50,631 nt of DNA from Thermoplasmata archaeon (GTDB taxonomy: Archaea > Thermoplasmatota > Thermoplasmata > Lutacidiplasmatales > UBA184): positions 1 to 50,631 of the forward strand of contig JAKAYL010000010.1 of the NCBI GenBank assembly GCA_021809545.1, given 5' to 3'. A program made the translations under genes and the position numbers. Position 1 is the first letter of the stretch; each line of letters opens with the position of its first letter. Positions 10,993-19,208 of this stretch are shown here, piece after piece. The notes under the pieces are model-generated. The model had not been told where the DNA came from. It made no database searches and was given only the letters and a program-made list of their open reading frames with translations.

Positions 10993-11970
10993 ATGCCAAG
11001 ATCAGACCGTATTCTCTCCGAGGATGACCTCGAGGCGGAGACTCAGACCCGGGAGAAGCGCATCGCAGCGGAAGACAAGCTGGATTCCCTTCGCCACCAG
11101 CGGTACGAGTCCCTGCGCCTCGTCGATCGCCTCTCCGAGGAGATCATGGCCCTCCAGAGCCGCCGGCAGGCCCTCAACGAAGAGGTCCAGAAGATCCACG
11201 ATTCCTTCCGGGAGTTCGGGGACAAGCAGCGCCAGATCCGGGAGACCCGGAAACGCCTCCTCGACCACCTGGACGAACTGATGAAGAGCCTTCGCCACGA
11301 GAAGGGCGAGGGCACGAAGGGCCGGGGACCCTCCTCCCGGAGCATCTCCGCCGAGATCGCCCGGCTTGAACGGGAGCAGCAGACCCGTGTGATGTCCTTG
11401 AAGGACGAGAACGCGCTCATCGACAAGATCCGTCACATGCGCGCCGAGATGACGGAGCGGGAGACGGTGGAGGCGGAGTGGATGAAGGTCGAGTCCGAAG
11501 CCACCAGCGTCAAGCAACAGATCCAAGAGACCCGTCAGAAGCTTCAGGAGGCCAACGTGGAGCTCGACGGATTCCACAAGAAGCGGGACGAGGCGATGGC
11601 CAAGGTCCAGCAATCCCTGACCGAGGTCGGGCACATCCTGAGCGAGATCCGTTCCAAGGGCAAGGTCCGAACCGAGGCCCTGGACAAGGCCCGGGCCACC
11701 GGCGACGAGATGCAGGCCATGGGCAGGGAAGTCCTCGACCTCGAGCGGGAGTCCCGCAAACGCATCTCCGAGGCCCGTTCCCGCCTGGCCGAGCACGGAG
11801 CCCACCACCGGACCAGTTTCAACGAGGGAGCACGCGAGAAGGCGGCCGATGACCTGCTCAGTGCCCTTCTGAAGAACGGCAAGATCGAGATCGGGGTCAA
11901 CGAAACGGATCCCGTCCCTGCGGGGGACTCCGTCCCCGGGGACAAGGACTCACGCCGTCGACGGGCTTGA
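10993..11970 (+). CDS. Archaeal coiled-coil protein (COG1340-like)
   Basis: 325 aa, almost entirely charged heptad-like helix from about residue 5 to 285, rich in Glu, Lys, Arg and Gln, with no membrane segment or signal peptide. A Gly/Ser-rich break (GEGTKGRGPSSRS, about 105-117) splits it into two coiled-coil arms. The C-terminus is acidic and ends in SRRRRA. The pattern matches the widespread archaeal coiled-coil family COG1340, whose function is not established; SMC-like or cytoskeletal scaffolding roles are only guesses. ATG 10993 is preferred because a TATA box precedes it at the right distance. Its last 21 nt overlap the 3' end of the convergent FKBP gene. Confidence 0.7.
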   Translation: MPRSDRILSEDDLEAETQTREKRIAAEDKLDSLRHQRYESLRLVDRLSEEIMALQSRRQALNEEVQKIHDSFREFGDKQRQIRETRKRLLDHLDELMKSLRHEKGEGTKGRGPSSRSISAEIARLEREQQTRVMSLKDENALIDKIRHMRAEMTERETVEAEWMKVESEATSVKQQIQETRQKLQEANVELDGFHKKRDEAMAKVQQSLTEVGHILSEIRSKGKVRTEALDKARATGDEMQAMGREVLDLERESRKRISEARSRLAEHGAHHRTSFNEGAREKAADDLLSALLKNGKIEIGVNETDPVPAGDSVPGDKDSRRRRA

Positions 11971-12864
11971 TACGATACTGTAGACCGAGATCACGAAGAT
12001 CAGAACGTTCCCCTGGACCTCCTGGTTGAAGTCCAGTGTGTAGGTGCTCGCGGTCATGTTCACGTCCGAGAGATAGAACGGCTTGTTGTTCTGAAAGTCC
12101 GTGCCCTTGTACTGGCCCACGTCTTGCGGGGTGAGCTGGTTGGTCAGGGTGATCGTCCCGTTCGGGGACGTGGTGGAACTGACGTTGTTGACGACGATCG
12201 GCCAGCCGAAGGGGTAGACCACCTCGCCCACGTAGGGCGAGTTCTGCACCGTCACGCTGGTGGAGTTCTCATTGAGGATGACGTCCTGCCAGCCGAAGTG
12301 GGGGTCGGTGAAGACCGCACCGTTCTGGGCGGAGATGCCGGAGAAGAGCTTCCCGAAATCCGTGGCGGAGTAGGTGGTCACCATGGGTGCCTGCTGGACG
12401 AGGGGCATCGTCACGAGGTTCGCCGGGTTCGCTGTCCCGTAGCCCTGGGAGGCCGGGATGACCACGGTGTGGGACTGATTGACGGTCAGGCCGATCATGC
12501 CCTTCCAGAAGCCCGTGATGAGGGAGGTGTAGGCACCCTCGGTCTGGGGACCGACGTGGGCCTTGAGGGGAGTGTAACCGCTCGCGCCACGGAACGCGAA
12601 GCTGATGGCCTTGGGATAGGTCGAGTTGTCCTGGGCGACGGAGAGGTAGGAGGTATCGAAGACCTTCCCGGTGTCGAAACCGCTTCCGAAGGTCCCGATG
12701 TAGTTCACCGTCACATTGTCTCCCTCCTGCACCGTCTGGGGCGAAGGGGGCGGGAGCGGCTTGTTGACCACGAGATAGAGGAACGTGCCCGCACCGGCTC
12801 CGGCGGCGACCACGATGATCGCCACAATGATCATCGGCCACGGTGAAATCTTCTGCTCCGCCAT
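11950..12864 (-). CDS. Membrane-anchored FKBP-type peptidyl-prolyl isomerase
   Basis: 304 aa. One hydrophobic helix at about 11-32 anchors the protein, and a Pro-rich linker leads to the extracytoplasmic part. The FKBP core is visible in DNVTVNYIGTF, KVFDTSY, GFWKGMIGLTVNQSHTVVIPASQGYG. A large insertion and C-terminal extension follow, as in the long archaeal FKBPs with an insert-in-flap domain. It probably folds secreted or surface proteins outside the membrane, which fits the large surface proteins in this window. Several N-x-S/T sequons are present. It converges on the coiled-coil gene and overlaps its end by 21 nt. Isomerase activity is inferred; chaperone activity alone is possible. Confidence 0.82.
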   Translation of the reverse strand: MAEQKISPWPMIIVAIIVVAAGAGAGTFLYLVVNKPLPPPSPQTVQEGDNVTVNYIGTFGSGFDTGKVFDTSYLSVAQDNSTYPKAISFAFRGASGYTPLKAHVGPQTEGAYTSLITGFWKGMIGLTVNQSHTVVIPASQGYGTANPANLVTMPLVQQAPMVTTYSATDFGKLFSGISAQNGAVFTDPHFGWQDVILNENSTSVTVQNSPYVGEVVYPFGWPIVVNNVSSTTSPNGTITLTNQLTPQDVGQYKGTDFQNNKPFYLSDVNMTASTYTLDFNQEVQGNVLIFVISVYSIVSSPSTA

Positions 12865-12962
12865 GGCCTTAGAACCCGAGGGGGGTCAGAAAGTCGTATG
12901 GTCTCTTCACTGCTTCGGTGAGACAGGTGCTCATCATTCCCCTGCTTGCGACAAAGTCAGGA

Positions 12963-12970
12963 CTATATAT
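12963..12970 (+). promoter_or_regulatory. TATA box of tRNA-Ser(GCU)
   Basis: CTATATAT, about 53 nt ahead of the tRNA 5' end, giving a predicted 5' leader of about 27 nt. Confidence 0.6.
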
Positions 12971-13019
12971 CCTTTGGAAGGAGGTTTTATCTCCGGTTCC
13001 CGCTCTGGGTTGGCTCTGT

Positions 13020-13103
13020 GCGGGGATGGCCCAGCCTGGTAAGGCGCAGGATTGCTAATCCTGTGGTGCTTGCACCTCAGGGGTTCAAATCCCCTTCCCC
13101 GCG
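13020..13103 (+). tRNA. tRNA-Ser(GCU)
   Basis: Class II tRNA, 84 nt. Acceptor GCGGGGA/TCCCCGC, anticodon stem CAGGA/TCCTG with loop TTGCTAA (anticodon GCT), long variable arm (GGTGC/GCACC), T arm AGGGG-TTCAAAT-CCCCT, G discriminator, CCA not encoded. A run of five T (about 13152-13156) downstream is a plausible terminator. Confidence 0.95.
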
Positions 13104-13238
13104 CTCTCTCTCCGTCAGGAACTGAGCCTGTCGGGCTGGTCCTTCTCCGAGATTTTTGCGGTGACGTTCTCCCGTATCCCAAAGGCTACGTGCCGGACGG
13201 GCGTAGAGCAGCGCAGGAATTCAGACAGAAACAGATAG

Positions 13239-13246
13239 CTTAAATA
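13239..13246 (+). promoter_or_regulatory. TATA box of the first A-type carrier gene
   Basis: CTTAAATA, centre about 36 nt ahead of ATG 13278; predicted leader of about 9 nt. Confidence 0.55.
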
Positions 13247-13277
13247 CCGGCCCGCCGATGAAGAGTATGGAGCGAAC

Positions 13278-13652
13278 ATGTCCAGCAGTATCGTCAAGCT
13301 CGGAGCACCCCCGCCGTCCGCCGAGTCTTTCCAGCTCGAGGTCACCGACCGTGCGGCAGAGCAGCTCCTGAAGATCCGGTCCCAGACCGGTCAGGACGGA
13401 GCCTCGTTCCGTATCGGAGTCCAGGGAGGGGGTTGTTCGGGGTTCACCTACAAGATGGAGTTCGACCAGCAAAAACACGGGGACATCGTGGCGGCCCAGA
13501 AGGACGGGTTGTCCGTCATCGTTGACCCTATCAGCGCCCCCCTTCTCAACCACGCGACCGTGGACTTCGCCCTGTCGCTCGAGGAGTCCGGGTTCAAGAT
13601 CCGGAACCCCAACGCGAAGGAAGTTTGCTCGTGCGGGAAGAGCTTCGGATAA
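13278..13652 (+). CDS. iscA: A-type iron-sulfur carrier protein (HesB/IscA/SufA family)
   Basis: Cytosolic Fe-S carrier, 124 aa, that moves assembled clusters to apoproteins. The three conserved cysteines are present: C53 in GGGCSGF, then C117 and C119 in CSCGKSFG (C-x63-C-S-C), matching the family pattern. The core runs from about residue 17 to the end after a short Pro-rich N-terminus. Another ATG at 13258 and one at 13267 are out of frame. A paralogue follows 41 nt downstream under its own TATA box, so the two may be expressed separately. Likely clients in this window include SdhB, radical SAM enzymes and LeuC. Confidence 0.9.
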   Translation: MSSSIVKLGAPPPSAESFQLEVTDRAAEQLLKIRSQTGQDGASFRIGVQGGGCSGFTYKMEFDQQKHGDIVAAQKDGLSVIVDPISAPLLNHATVDFALSLEESGFKIRNPNAKEVCSCGKSFG

Positions 13653-13657
13653 AAGGG

Positions 13658-13665
13658 TATAAATA
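13658..13665 (+). promoter_or_regulatory. TATA box of the second A-type carrier-like gene
   Basis: Consensus TATAAATA, centre about 32 nt ahead of ATG 13694; one of the best core promoters in the window. Confidence 0.7.
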
Positions 13666-13693
13666 CCTGATTTGAATACGAGAGTGTAGGAAT

Positions 13694-14098
13694 ATGGCAG
13701 CAGTAGCAGAGACCCCAAAGGTCCCGGAGTCGCCGTTCAAGATTGAAGTCACACCGGAAGCGCAGAACCAGTTGCGGGAGGTCCTCAAGGCCCAGAAGCC
13801 CGGACTCGGCGTCCGCGTCTTCGTACAGATAGGAGGCGGCTGCTGCGGTGGGGGCGGAGCCCAGATCGGGATGGCCCTCGACAACCCGAAGACCGGGGAC
13901 ACCACGTACACGGTGGACGGACTCAGCCTTCTCCTCGATCCCTACTCCGTCGAGTACCTCAACGGGGCGAGCATCGAGTTCGTCAAGGAGGGAGAGGAGT
14001 CCGGGTTCAAGATCGACAGTCCCAACCTGCCCAAGCCGACGGAAGGGGATTCCTGCGGGAGCGGCGGTTGCGGCAGCGGCGGCTGTGGGTGCGGATAG
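13694..14098 (+). CDS. HesB-like protein with cysteine-rich C-terminal tail
   Basis: 134 aa paralogue of the preceding carrier. The beta core aligns well (EVTPEAQNQLREVLKAQ..., then GVRVFVQIGGG, and EESGFKI near the end). The first conserved cysteine position is altered to GGGCCGGGG (C50, C51). The usual C-terminal C-x-C is replaced by a flexible Gly/Ser tail holding C121, C126, C131 and C133 in GSGGC units. This suggests a different cluster geometry or metal handling. It has its own strong TATA box and no close downstream partner. Family assignment is good; the role as an Fe-S carrier is inferred. Confidence 0.78.
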   Translation: MAAVAETPKVPESPFKIEVTPEAQNQLREVLKAQKPGLGVRVFVQIGGGCCGGGGAQIGMALDNPKTGDTTYTVDGLSLLLDPYSVEYLNGASIEFVKEGEESGFKIDSPNLPKPTEGDSCGSGGCGSGGCGCG

Positions 14099-14149
14099 AG
14101 CCCCTCCACAAAGCTAACGTTATCTCCCCCGACCCGTTCCCGACCTGCC

Positions 14150-14752
14150 ATGAGATGGGGGTTGGTGCTCCTCGGACTGGCGCTGTGCGCACTTGCGGCA
14201 CTGCTCGTCCTCCTGGGGCTCTTCAGCTATCCTCAGAGCGTTGAGACCCGGAACACCACCAACTACACCCTGACGATCCCCCCCGGAACGACCGGGAACC
14301 TCACCATCCTCGGGGCCAACGGTTTCTCGGGGATCACACTTTCCTACACCACTTCGCTGCCCACGTACGTCTGGCTCACTACGTGCCCCCCCACCGGCTC
14401 GATCCCGCCTCCCTGCGTCGCCTATAGCAATCAAACCGGCTCCCTCTCCGGAAGCTACTCTAGCTCGCACTCGAGCTGGCCCTACTACCTCGTGCTCAGG
14501 AACGTGGGCCGGAGCACTTCCTCTCTCTCGCTGACCGTTGTCTTGACCGAGCACACCGAGAACGGACTCCCGATGTGGGAGGTGATCACCGTCTTCGCGA
14601 GCGCCGGGGTCCTGGCCGCCGGTGGCTCCCTCGCGGCGTTCCTCGGATTCTTCCTCCGGGGAGACCCCTACCAATCTCCGGCACCAGTGGTGACCGATAC
14701 CGGTCCCGAAGGGGAAGATTCAGAGTCCCCAGAAACGGTTTCCCGGCCGTGA
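14150..14752 (+). CDS. Membrane protein with extracellular beta-rich loop, unknown function
   Basis: 200 aa. Hydrophobic helix 1 spans about residues 3-25; an extracellular stretch of about 120 residues rich in Thr, Ser, Asn and Pro follows, with sequons such as NTT and NYT; helix 2 spans about 148-172; the acidic C-terminal tail (about 30 residues) is probably cytosolic. No family recognised. It overlaps the convergent aIF5B gene by 33 nt. A weak TATA-like GTTATCTC lies near 14118. Start ATG 14150 gives a good hydrophobic N-terminus. Confidence 0.65.
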   Translation: MRWGLVLLGLALCALAALLVLLGLFSYPQSVETRNTTNYTLTIPPGTTGNLTILGANGFSGITLSYTTSLPTYVWLTTCPPTGSIPPPCVAYSNQTGSLSGSYSSSHSSWPYYLVLRNVGRSTSSLSLTVVLTEHTENGLPMWEVITVFASAGVLAAGGSLAAFLGFFLRGDPYQSPAPVVTDTGPEGEDSESPETVSRP

Positions 14753-16468
14753 CCGCTGCAGGGTGATGAACTCCTCCAGCACCGAGCGCTCCGCAGGGTT
14801 CAGTTCGATGTGTTTCATCTCCCGGACGGCGCTCTCGGTCAGCGCCACATAGAGGACGTCCCCCTCGTTGAGGTTCCTTCCCACGGTGGCGCCCTCGATC
14901 GCCGCCGCGACCTCGGCCCCCTGGGAAGCTTCCTGGATCGAGTGGTTGCTCTCCTGCATCCCCTTCAGGAGCCCGACTTCCTCCCCGGCGGCGTTCACGA
15001 GCCGCGAGGACGGCCGTACGGTACCCACCAGGATCTTGATCCCCACGATCGCGGGCTTCGAAGAACGGAAGACAAGCCCGGGAAGGACCTGGATCTTGGC
15101 GGGGTGACTGAACTCCTTCCGGCGCTCCTTGTCGACCTCCGACTTTGCCTCCACTTGCCACTGACGGTACTTGTCGATGAGACGGAAGATGACCTCGTCC
15201 GAAAAGATACGGACCCCGGAGGCATCCGCCGCGACCTCAGCCTCGGCGGTGATCACGTTGTTGAAGACGAGGATGGCGCGGGACGAGGCATCCTTCATGG
15301 CGCCCATGATGGTCACCTCCCGCTTGGTCACCGCTCCGACCTCGAGACCCTTGACAGCGATGTGCGCCTCCTGGCACTCGAAGAGGAGCGCGTCCAGACT
15401 TCCGAGGGTGTCGGCCTTGAGCCACACCCCGCTCTCCTGCACGGAACGAGCCGGGCTGGCCTCCATCTCCAATTCCTCCAAGAGCCGGGCACCGTCCGCC
15501 CCCGCCGGAACCACCTTCATGATGCCGCCGGGGAGGGCCTTATCCATATCCGGGGCCGCGACCATGAGGCCCGCCGCGGCGTCCGCATGCTTGACCCCGA
15601 CCAGTTTCTCGCTCGCAGGTTTTCCCGGCTTGTAGAGGGAGCGGATCCGAGAGAGGAAAGGTTTCTCCTGCCCGCTGACGGCGATCGTGTCCCCTTCCTT
15701 GAGCCGACCCCGGTAGAGGACGATGCTGGCCACGGGTCCGAGTCCCTTCTCCTCGCTACATTCGAGGATGGTGGCCTCCACTTGCTCTGAGTCCGCCTTG
15801 AGGTCCTCGGATAAGAACTTCTGTGAGAGCCCAACGAGGAGAAGCGTGATGTCCGGGATGCCGGCCCCGGTCTTGGCACTCACCGGTACCAGGGCCACGT
15901 TGTGGGCATAGTCGGTCACCCGGTCGTAACGGTCGGCGGAGAACCCCGCCTTGTAGAGCTCCTCGGCGATCGCGTAGATACGGTCATCGATGGTCTTCCG
16001 GGTCTCGGGGGGAAGAGACTCCAGCGCCTTCGCGATGGGGACATTCTTCGGAAGGGGCCGGAACCCCTGGATGAGATCGATCTTGTTGACGGCCACCACG
16101 AACGGTGTCTTCTCATGGCGGAGGATCTGGAGCACCTCCTTTGTCTGGGGCATGAACCCCTCGTTGATGGCCACGACCACCACGGCCATGTCGGAGAGGG
16201 AGCCCCCGCGCCGGCGCATGGAGATGAAGGCCCGGTGGCCCGGAGTGTCGATGAAGAGCAAGCCCGGGAGGTTCATCTGGCCGGGCCGGATGAGCCCCTT
16301 GCTCAGTTTCTCAATGGAGGCTGCGGGAACCTCGATGGCATGGATGTGCTGGGTGATCCCTCCGGCCTCCCGCTCGGCCTTCTTCGAGCCGGTGATGAAA
16401 TCGAGGAGGCTCGTCTTCCCATGGTCAACATGACCCATCACTGAGACTATCGGTTGCCTGAGCGCCAT
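14720..16468 (-). CDS. infB: Translation initiation factor aIF5B
   Basis: GTPase that promotes ribosomal subunit joining and initiator tRNA placement, 582 aa, typical of the short archaeal form without the eukaryotic N-terminal extension. GTPase motifs in order: GHVDHGKT (12-19), EAGGITQHI, DTPGHRAF, NKIDLI, SAKTGAGI. The beta-barrel domain II, domain III and C-terminal domain IV follow at expected lengths. The Gly-Arg-rich insertion common in other archaea is absent. ATG 16468 lies 28-35 nt from a TATA box and has no Shine-Dalgarno motif, so the mRNA is probably leaderless. It diverges from tRNA-Gln. Confidence 0.96.
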   Translation of the reverse strand: MALRQPIVSVMGHVDHGKTSLLDFITGSKKAEREAGGITQHIHAIEVPAASIEKLSKGLIRPGQMNLPGLLFIDTPGHRAFISMRRRGGSLSDMAVVVVAINEGFMPQTKEVLQILRHEKTPFVVAVNKIDLIQGFRPLPKNVPIAKALESLPPETRKTIDDRIYAIAEELYKAGFSADRYDRVTDYAHNVALVPVSAKTGAGIPDITLLLVGLSQKFLSEDLKADSEQVEATILECSEEKGLGPVASIVLYRGRLKEGDTIAVSGQEKPFLSRIRSLYKPGKPASEKLVGVKHADAAAGLMVAAPDMDKALPGGIMKVVPAGADGARLLEELEMEASPARSVQESGVWLKADTLGSLDALLFECQEAHIAVKGLEVGAVTKREVTIMGAMKDASSRAILVFNNVITAEAEVAADASGVRIFSDEVIFRLIDKYRQWQVEAKSEVDKERRKEFSHPAKIQVLPGLVFRSSKPAIVGIKILVGTVRPSSRLVNAAGEEVGLLKGMQESNHSIQEASQGAEVAAAIEGATVGRNLNEGDVLYVALTESAVREMKHIELNPAERSVLEEFITLQRSRPGNRFWGL

Positions 16469-16495
16469 GGACCACGGTTACCTCGGTAGGGACCA

Positions 16496-16503
16496 TTATA
16501 TAA
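16496..16503. promoter_or_regulatory. Palindromic TATA box between aIF5B and tRNA-Gln
   Basis: TTATATAA is its own reverse complement. Its edges lie 27 nt from the aIF5B ATG on one side and 26 nt from the tRNA-Gln 5' end on the other. It is therefore placed for leaderless transcription of both genes from one TBP site. Confidence 0.65.
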
Positions 16504-16529
16504 GCAGAACGGATTTAAGGTGATTCTGC

Positions 16530-16602
16530 AGCCCCGTGGTGTAGTGGCCAAGCATTTGGGCCTTTGGAGCCTGCGACGGCGGTTCGAATCCGCCCGGGGC
16601 TA
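16530..16602 (+). tRNA. tRNA-Gln(UUG)
   Basis: 73 nt. Acceptor AGCCCCG/CGGGGCT with A discriminator, D arm TGGTGTAGTGGCCAAGCA, anticodon loop CTTTGGA (anticodon TTG) with two G-U pairs in the stem, T arm GGCGG-TTCGAAT-CCGCC. The 5' AG start is typical of archaeal tRNA-Gln. CCA is not encoded. Confidence 0.93.
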
Positions 16603-16804
16603 CTGCTCGACAAGATTCCGCTGCCAACGCTGAGTCCTGTCGCTCCTCCCACCTCCCTGAAGGGTCGTGGCATCCAGATACTCCCGCCGCCGGACAGGTG
16701 GTGACAGAGGAAGCCGGGAGAAGGTCGATCTCCCCTTGAGAAACGTCTGAATATCGTAGAATAACGAGCGTGCCTATTTGACCACAATCCGATGTCCGGC
16801 ACCC

Positions 16805-18841
16805 ATGGAAAAGACTGCAGAGTGCAGGTCCGAAGGCCAAGAACCCCGCCAGCCAGTGAGCCGAATATCGCTGAGAACCCCGCTCGCAGCCGTGCGTCGC
16901 GCTCCGAGGAGCGGGGCCCTCTTCCTCGCCCTTTTGATGCTGGTGCCGGCCTTCGCCGGCCTTTCGATGCTCCCGGCGCACGGACCCGCCGCCGTTCACA
17001 CTGGTATCAACCTTGAACCCTCCCTCGCCCAGCGCTCCCCGGTTTTCACCGCCTCCCCGCTCGCCTTCACCCAGCAGATCATCGGGAACGTCACCGACCA
17101 GACCCCGTACGATGTGGCCTACGACTCCCAGAGCGGTAACCTCTACACGGCGGATTATACGGCCAACAATGTGAGCGTCATTAACGGAGCGACGGGTCAG
17201 GTCACCCAGAACATCAGCGTCCTCGCCTACATCTCCGACCCGACCAACGTCCTCTACGATCCGATGAACGGGGACATCTACGTCAGTGGGACTAGTCCCA
17301 ACTTGGCGCACGACAATGTCACCATCATCAGTACCGCGTCCAATACGGTGATTGGGACCGTCGACCTCCTGAACCAGTCGCAATCCTGGGGCATGACCCT
17401 CGACACAACGAACGGGTTCATCTACGTGACCGATTCGCAGTCCTACAACGTCTCTGTGATCGACGGGGCCACGAACACCTTCGTGACCAACATCCGTGTC
17501 ATCGGATTCCCAGAGGCCGCCGCCTACGACAGCGCAAACAACGAAGTGTATGTTACGAACCATTCCGGAACCATCATCATCGACCCGACCACGGAAACGG
17601 TTGTGGGAGGCCTCATTTGGGGTACCAGCTCCTTCAACTACCACGTAACCCAGTTTGTCACGTTCGATCCCAAGAATGGGTATCTCTACGTTACCTCCTC
17701 AGGGTACGACTCCGGCAACCCAAACAACGTCTACTACAGCGACGTGCTGGTCATCAACGGAGCCAACAACAGCTTCGTTACCGAGATCGTGCTCGGGAAC
17801 CAGACGGACCCCTTGGGACTGACGTTTGACCCGACCGACGGGGAGATCTACGTGGCCAATTCGGGCCAAGACAACGTGACCGTGATCAACGGGTCGACCA
17901 ACCAGATCGATGCCCTCGTCTCGCTCGATAACCCGCTGGGCGGACAACCCACAGATGTCGCCTACGACGCGTCGAACCAGAACATCTATGTGGCCAACTG
18001 GATCGACGACAGCGTCGGTATCATCTGCACGCACCCAGCCTGTGCGAGCGGCGCCCAGGTCAACTCGCTGACCGTGAATCCCCCAACCGCTTCGGTACAG
18101 GTGGGAACCACGCTCAGTCTCTCGGCCACCCCCACGTGCTCTGGAGGGTCCTGTTCTAACACCATTACCTACGCCTGGACCCTGAACAACACCCTCGGGC
18201 AACTCAGTTCCTCGTCGGGGCAGTCCGTCACCTTCACGGCGTCTTCCGCCGGTCTTACCGCACTGACGGTGACGGCGACCCTGGGAGCCTCCCACGCCCA
18301 GGCGACCGCCAACCTGACCTTGACGACCTCGGCCGTACCGGGCGTGGTCTCGGTGAGCATCACCCCCTCCTCGCTCTCGGTCGTTCCCAACGGAACCCAG
18401 ACCTTCGGTGCGAGTGCCCAGTGCAGCTCGGGCAGTTGCCCCAGCGGTGGGGTCAGCTTTGTGTGGTCGCTCAACAACACCCTCGGACATCTCAGCTCCT
18501 CGACGGGGCAGAGCGTCACCTTCACGGCGGGACCTCACGACGGAGTAGTGACGCTCACCGTCACCGCCACCCTCTCGGGGACCACCCCGAAGTCGAATCA
18601 CGCTGTCATCACGATCGGTTCCAGCGGTGGAGGAGGGAGCGGCGGGGGCTCGTCCAATGGTTGGCTGCTATGGGTACTCGTCGGAGGCATCGCCGGGGTC
18701 GCCGTGGTAGCGGTTGTGCTCGTCTACCTCCTGAAGATTCGCAAGCCCCGGGCTCCCTTCCAACCCTTCGCCCCTGCGCCGCCGCCGGGTAGCTACCCCC
18801 CACCTCCCTCGACAGCGCCTCCTCCTCCGCCACCCGCCTGA
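16805..18841 (+). CDS. Surface-anchored YVTN beta-propeller protein with Ig-like domains
   Basis: 678 aa cell-surface protein. A basic N-terminus leads to a hydrophobic segment (37-56), a signal sequence or anchor. From about 90 to 420 there are six to seven beta-propeller repeats of the YVTN kind (GEIYVANSGQDNVTVINGSTN). Two Ig-like domains follow, about 430-520 and 520-610, each with a Cys pair and the phrase LNNTLG(Q/H)LSSS. Then come a Gly/Ser linker, a transmembrane helix (about 618-643), basic KIRKPR and a tail ending in PPPPPPA. Sequons are frequent, consistent with AglB-dependent glycosylation. An in-frame TTG at 16778 could extend it by 9 residues; ATG 16805 is preferred. Role unknown; adhesion or envelope structure is likely. 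Confidence 0.8.
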   Translation: MEKTAECRSEGQEPRQPVSRISLRTPLAAVRRAPRSGALFLALLMLVPAFAGLSMLPAHGPAAVHTGINLEPSLAQRSPVFTASPLAFTQQIIGNVTDQTPYDVAYDSQSGNLYTADYTANNVSVINGATGQVTQNISVLAYISDPTNVLYDPMNGDIYVSGTSPNLAHDNVTIISTASNTVIGTVDLLNQSQSWGMTLDTTNGFIYVTDSQSYNVSVIDGATNTFVTNIRVIGFPEAAAYDSANNEVYVTNHSGTIIIDPTTETVVGGLIWGTSSFNYHVTQFVTFDPKNGYLYVTSSGYDSGNPNNVYYSDVLVINGANNSFVTEIVLGNQTDPLGLTFDPTDGEIYVANSGQDNVTVINGSTNQIDALVSLDNPLGGQPTDVAYDASNQNIYVANWIDDSVGIICTHPACASGAQVNSLTVNPPTASVQVGTTLSLSATPTCSGGSCSNTITYAWTLNNTLGQLSSSSGQSVTFTASSAGLTALTVTATLGASHAQATANLTLTTSAVPGVVSVSITPSSLSVVPNGTQTFGASAQCSSGSCPSGGVSFVWSLNNTLGHLSSSTGQSVTFTAGPHDGVVTLTVTATLSGTTPKSNHAVITIGSSGGGGSGGGSSNGWLLWVLVGGIAGVAVVAVVLVYLLKIRKPRAPFQPFAPAPPPGSYPPPPSTAPPPPPPA

Positions 18842-18859
18842 GGAGCGGTATTCGGCAAA

Positions 18860-18897
18860 GGGCCCTTCTCCTACGGTCTGCGATAGGGGAAGGGCCC
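18860..18897 (+). terminator. Strong stem-loop after the propeller gene
   Basis: GGGCCCTTCTCCTA pairs with TAGGGGAAGGGCCC: 14 positions with one G-U pair and a 10-nt loop, starting 18 nt after the stop codon. No T-run follows, so it may stabilise the mRNA 3' end rather than terminate in the bacterial manner. Confidence 0.5.
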
Positions 18898-19187
18898 GGA
18901 CAGGGGCAATGGTAGCGGAGAGCCTGCCCCGTCTATGGTCGAAAGCATCGTCCAAGGCCGGCAAGCCAGGGGAGTAGGTTTTCCGAGAAAACCCGAATAG
19001 TCCGTGCGAAACCTCGCAACGCAGGAGTAGCTCAACTGGCGGCCACCCGCATAAAGTGATTTGGTCAGGTCGCGATAATCGGTCCTGGGAACGGGAAAGC
19101 GCTCCCGAACCTGACAAAAGGCCTGTTAAATCTAGGCGAAGTTTTCAGGGAATTGGCAAAGCCGCGGTGAATACCGCGGAATAAAGA

Positions 19188-19208
19188 CCGACCGTTTAAA
19201 TAGGTCGG
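19188..19208 (+). promoter_or_regulatory. TATA box framed by an inverted repeat
   Basis: CCGACC (19188-19193) and GGTCGG (19203-19208) flank TTTAAATA (19195-19202). The TATA centre is about 28 nt from ATG 19227, so a leaderless start is likely. A protein bound to the repeat would cover the TBP site. The paired CCGCGG hexamers lie just upstream. Confidence 0.55.

Noticed and set aside
10775-10999. N-terminal extension of the PrxQ protein
   Set aside because: The extra residues lack peroxiredoxin similarity and cross the promoter region of both divergent genes.
19022-19110. tRNA-like 5' half (GGAGTAGCTCAACTGG)
   Set aside because: No matching acceptor 3' strand, anticodon arm or TTCGA-type T loop follows within 100 nt.
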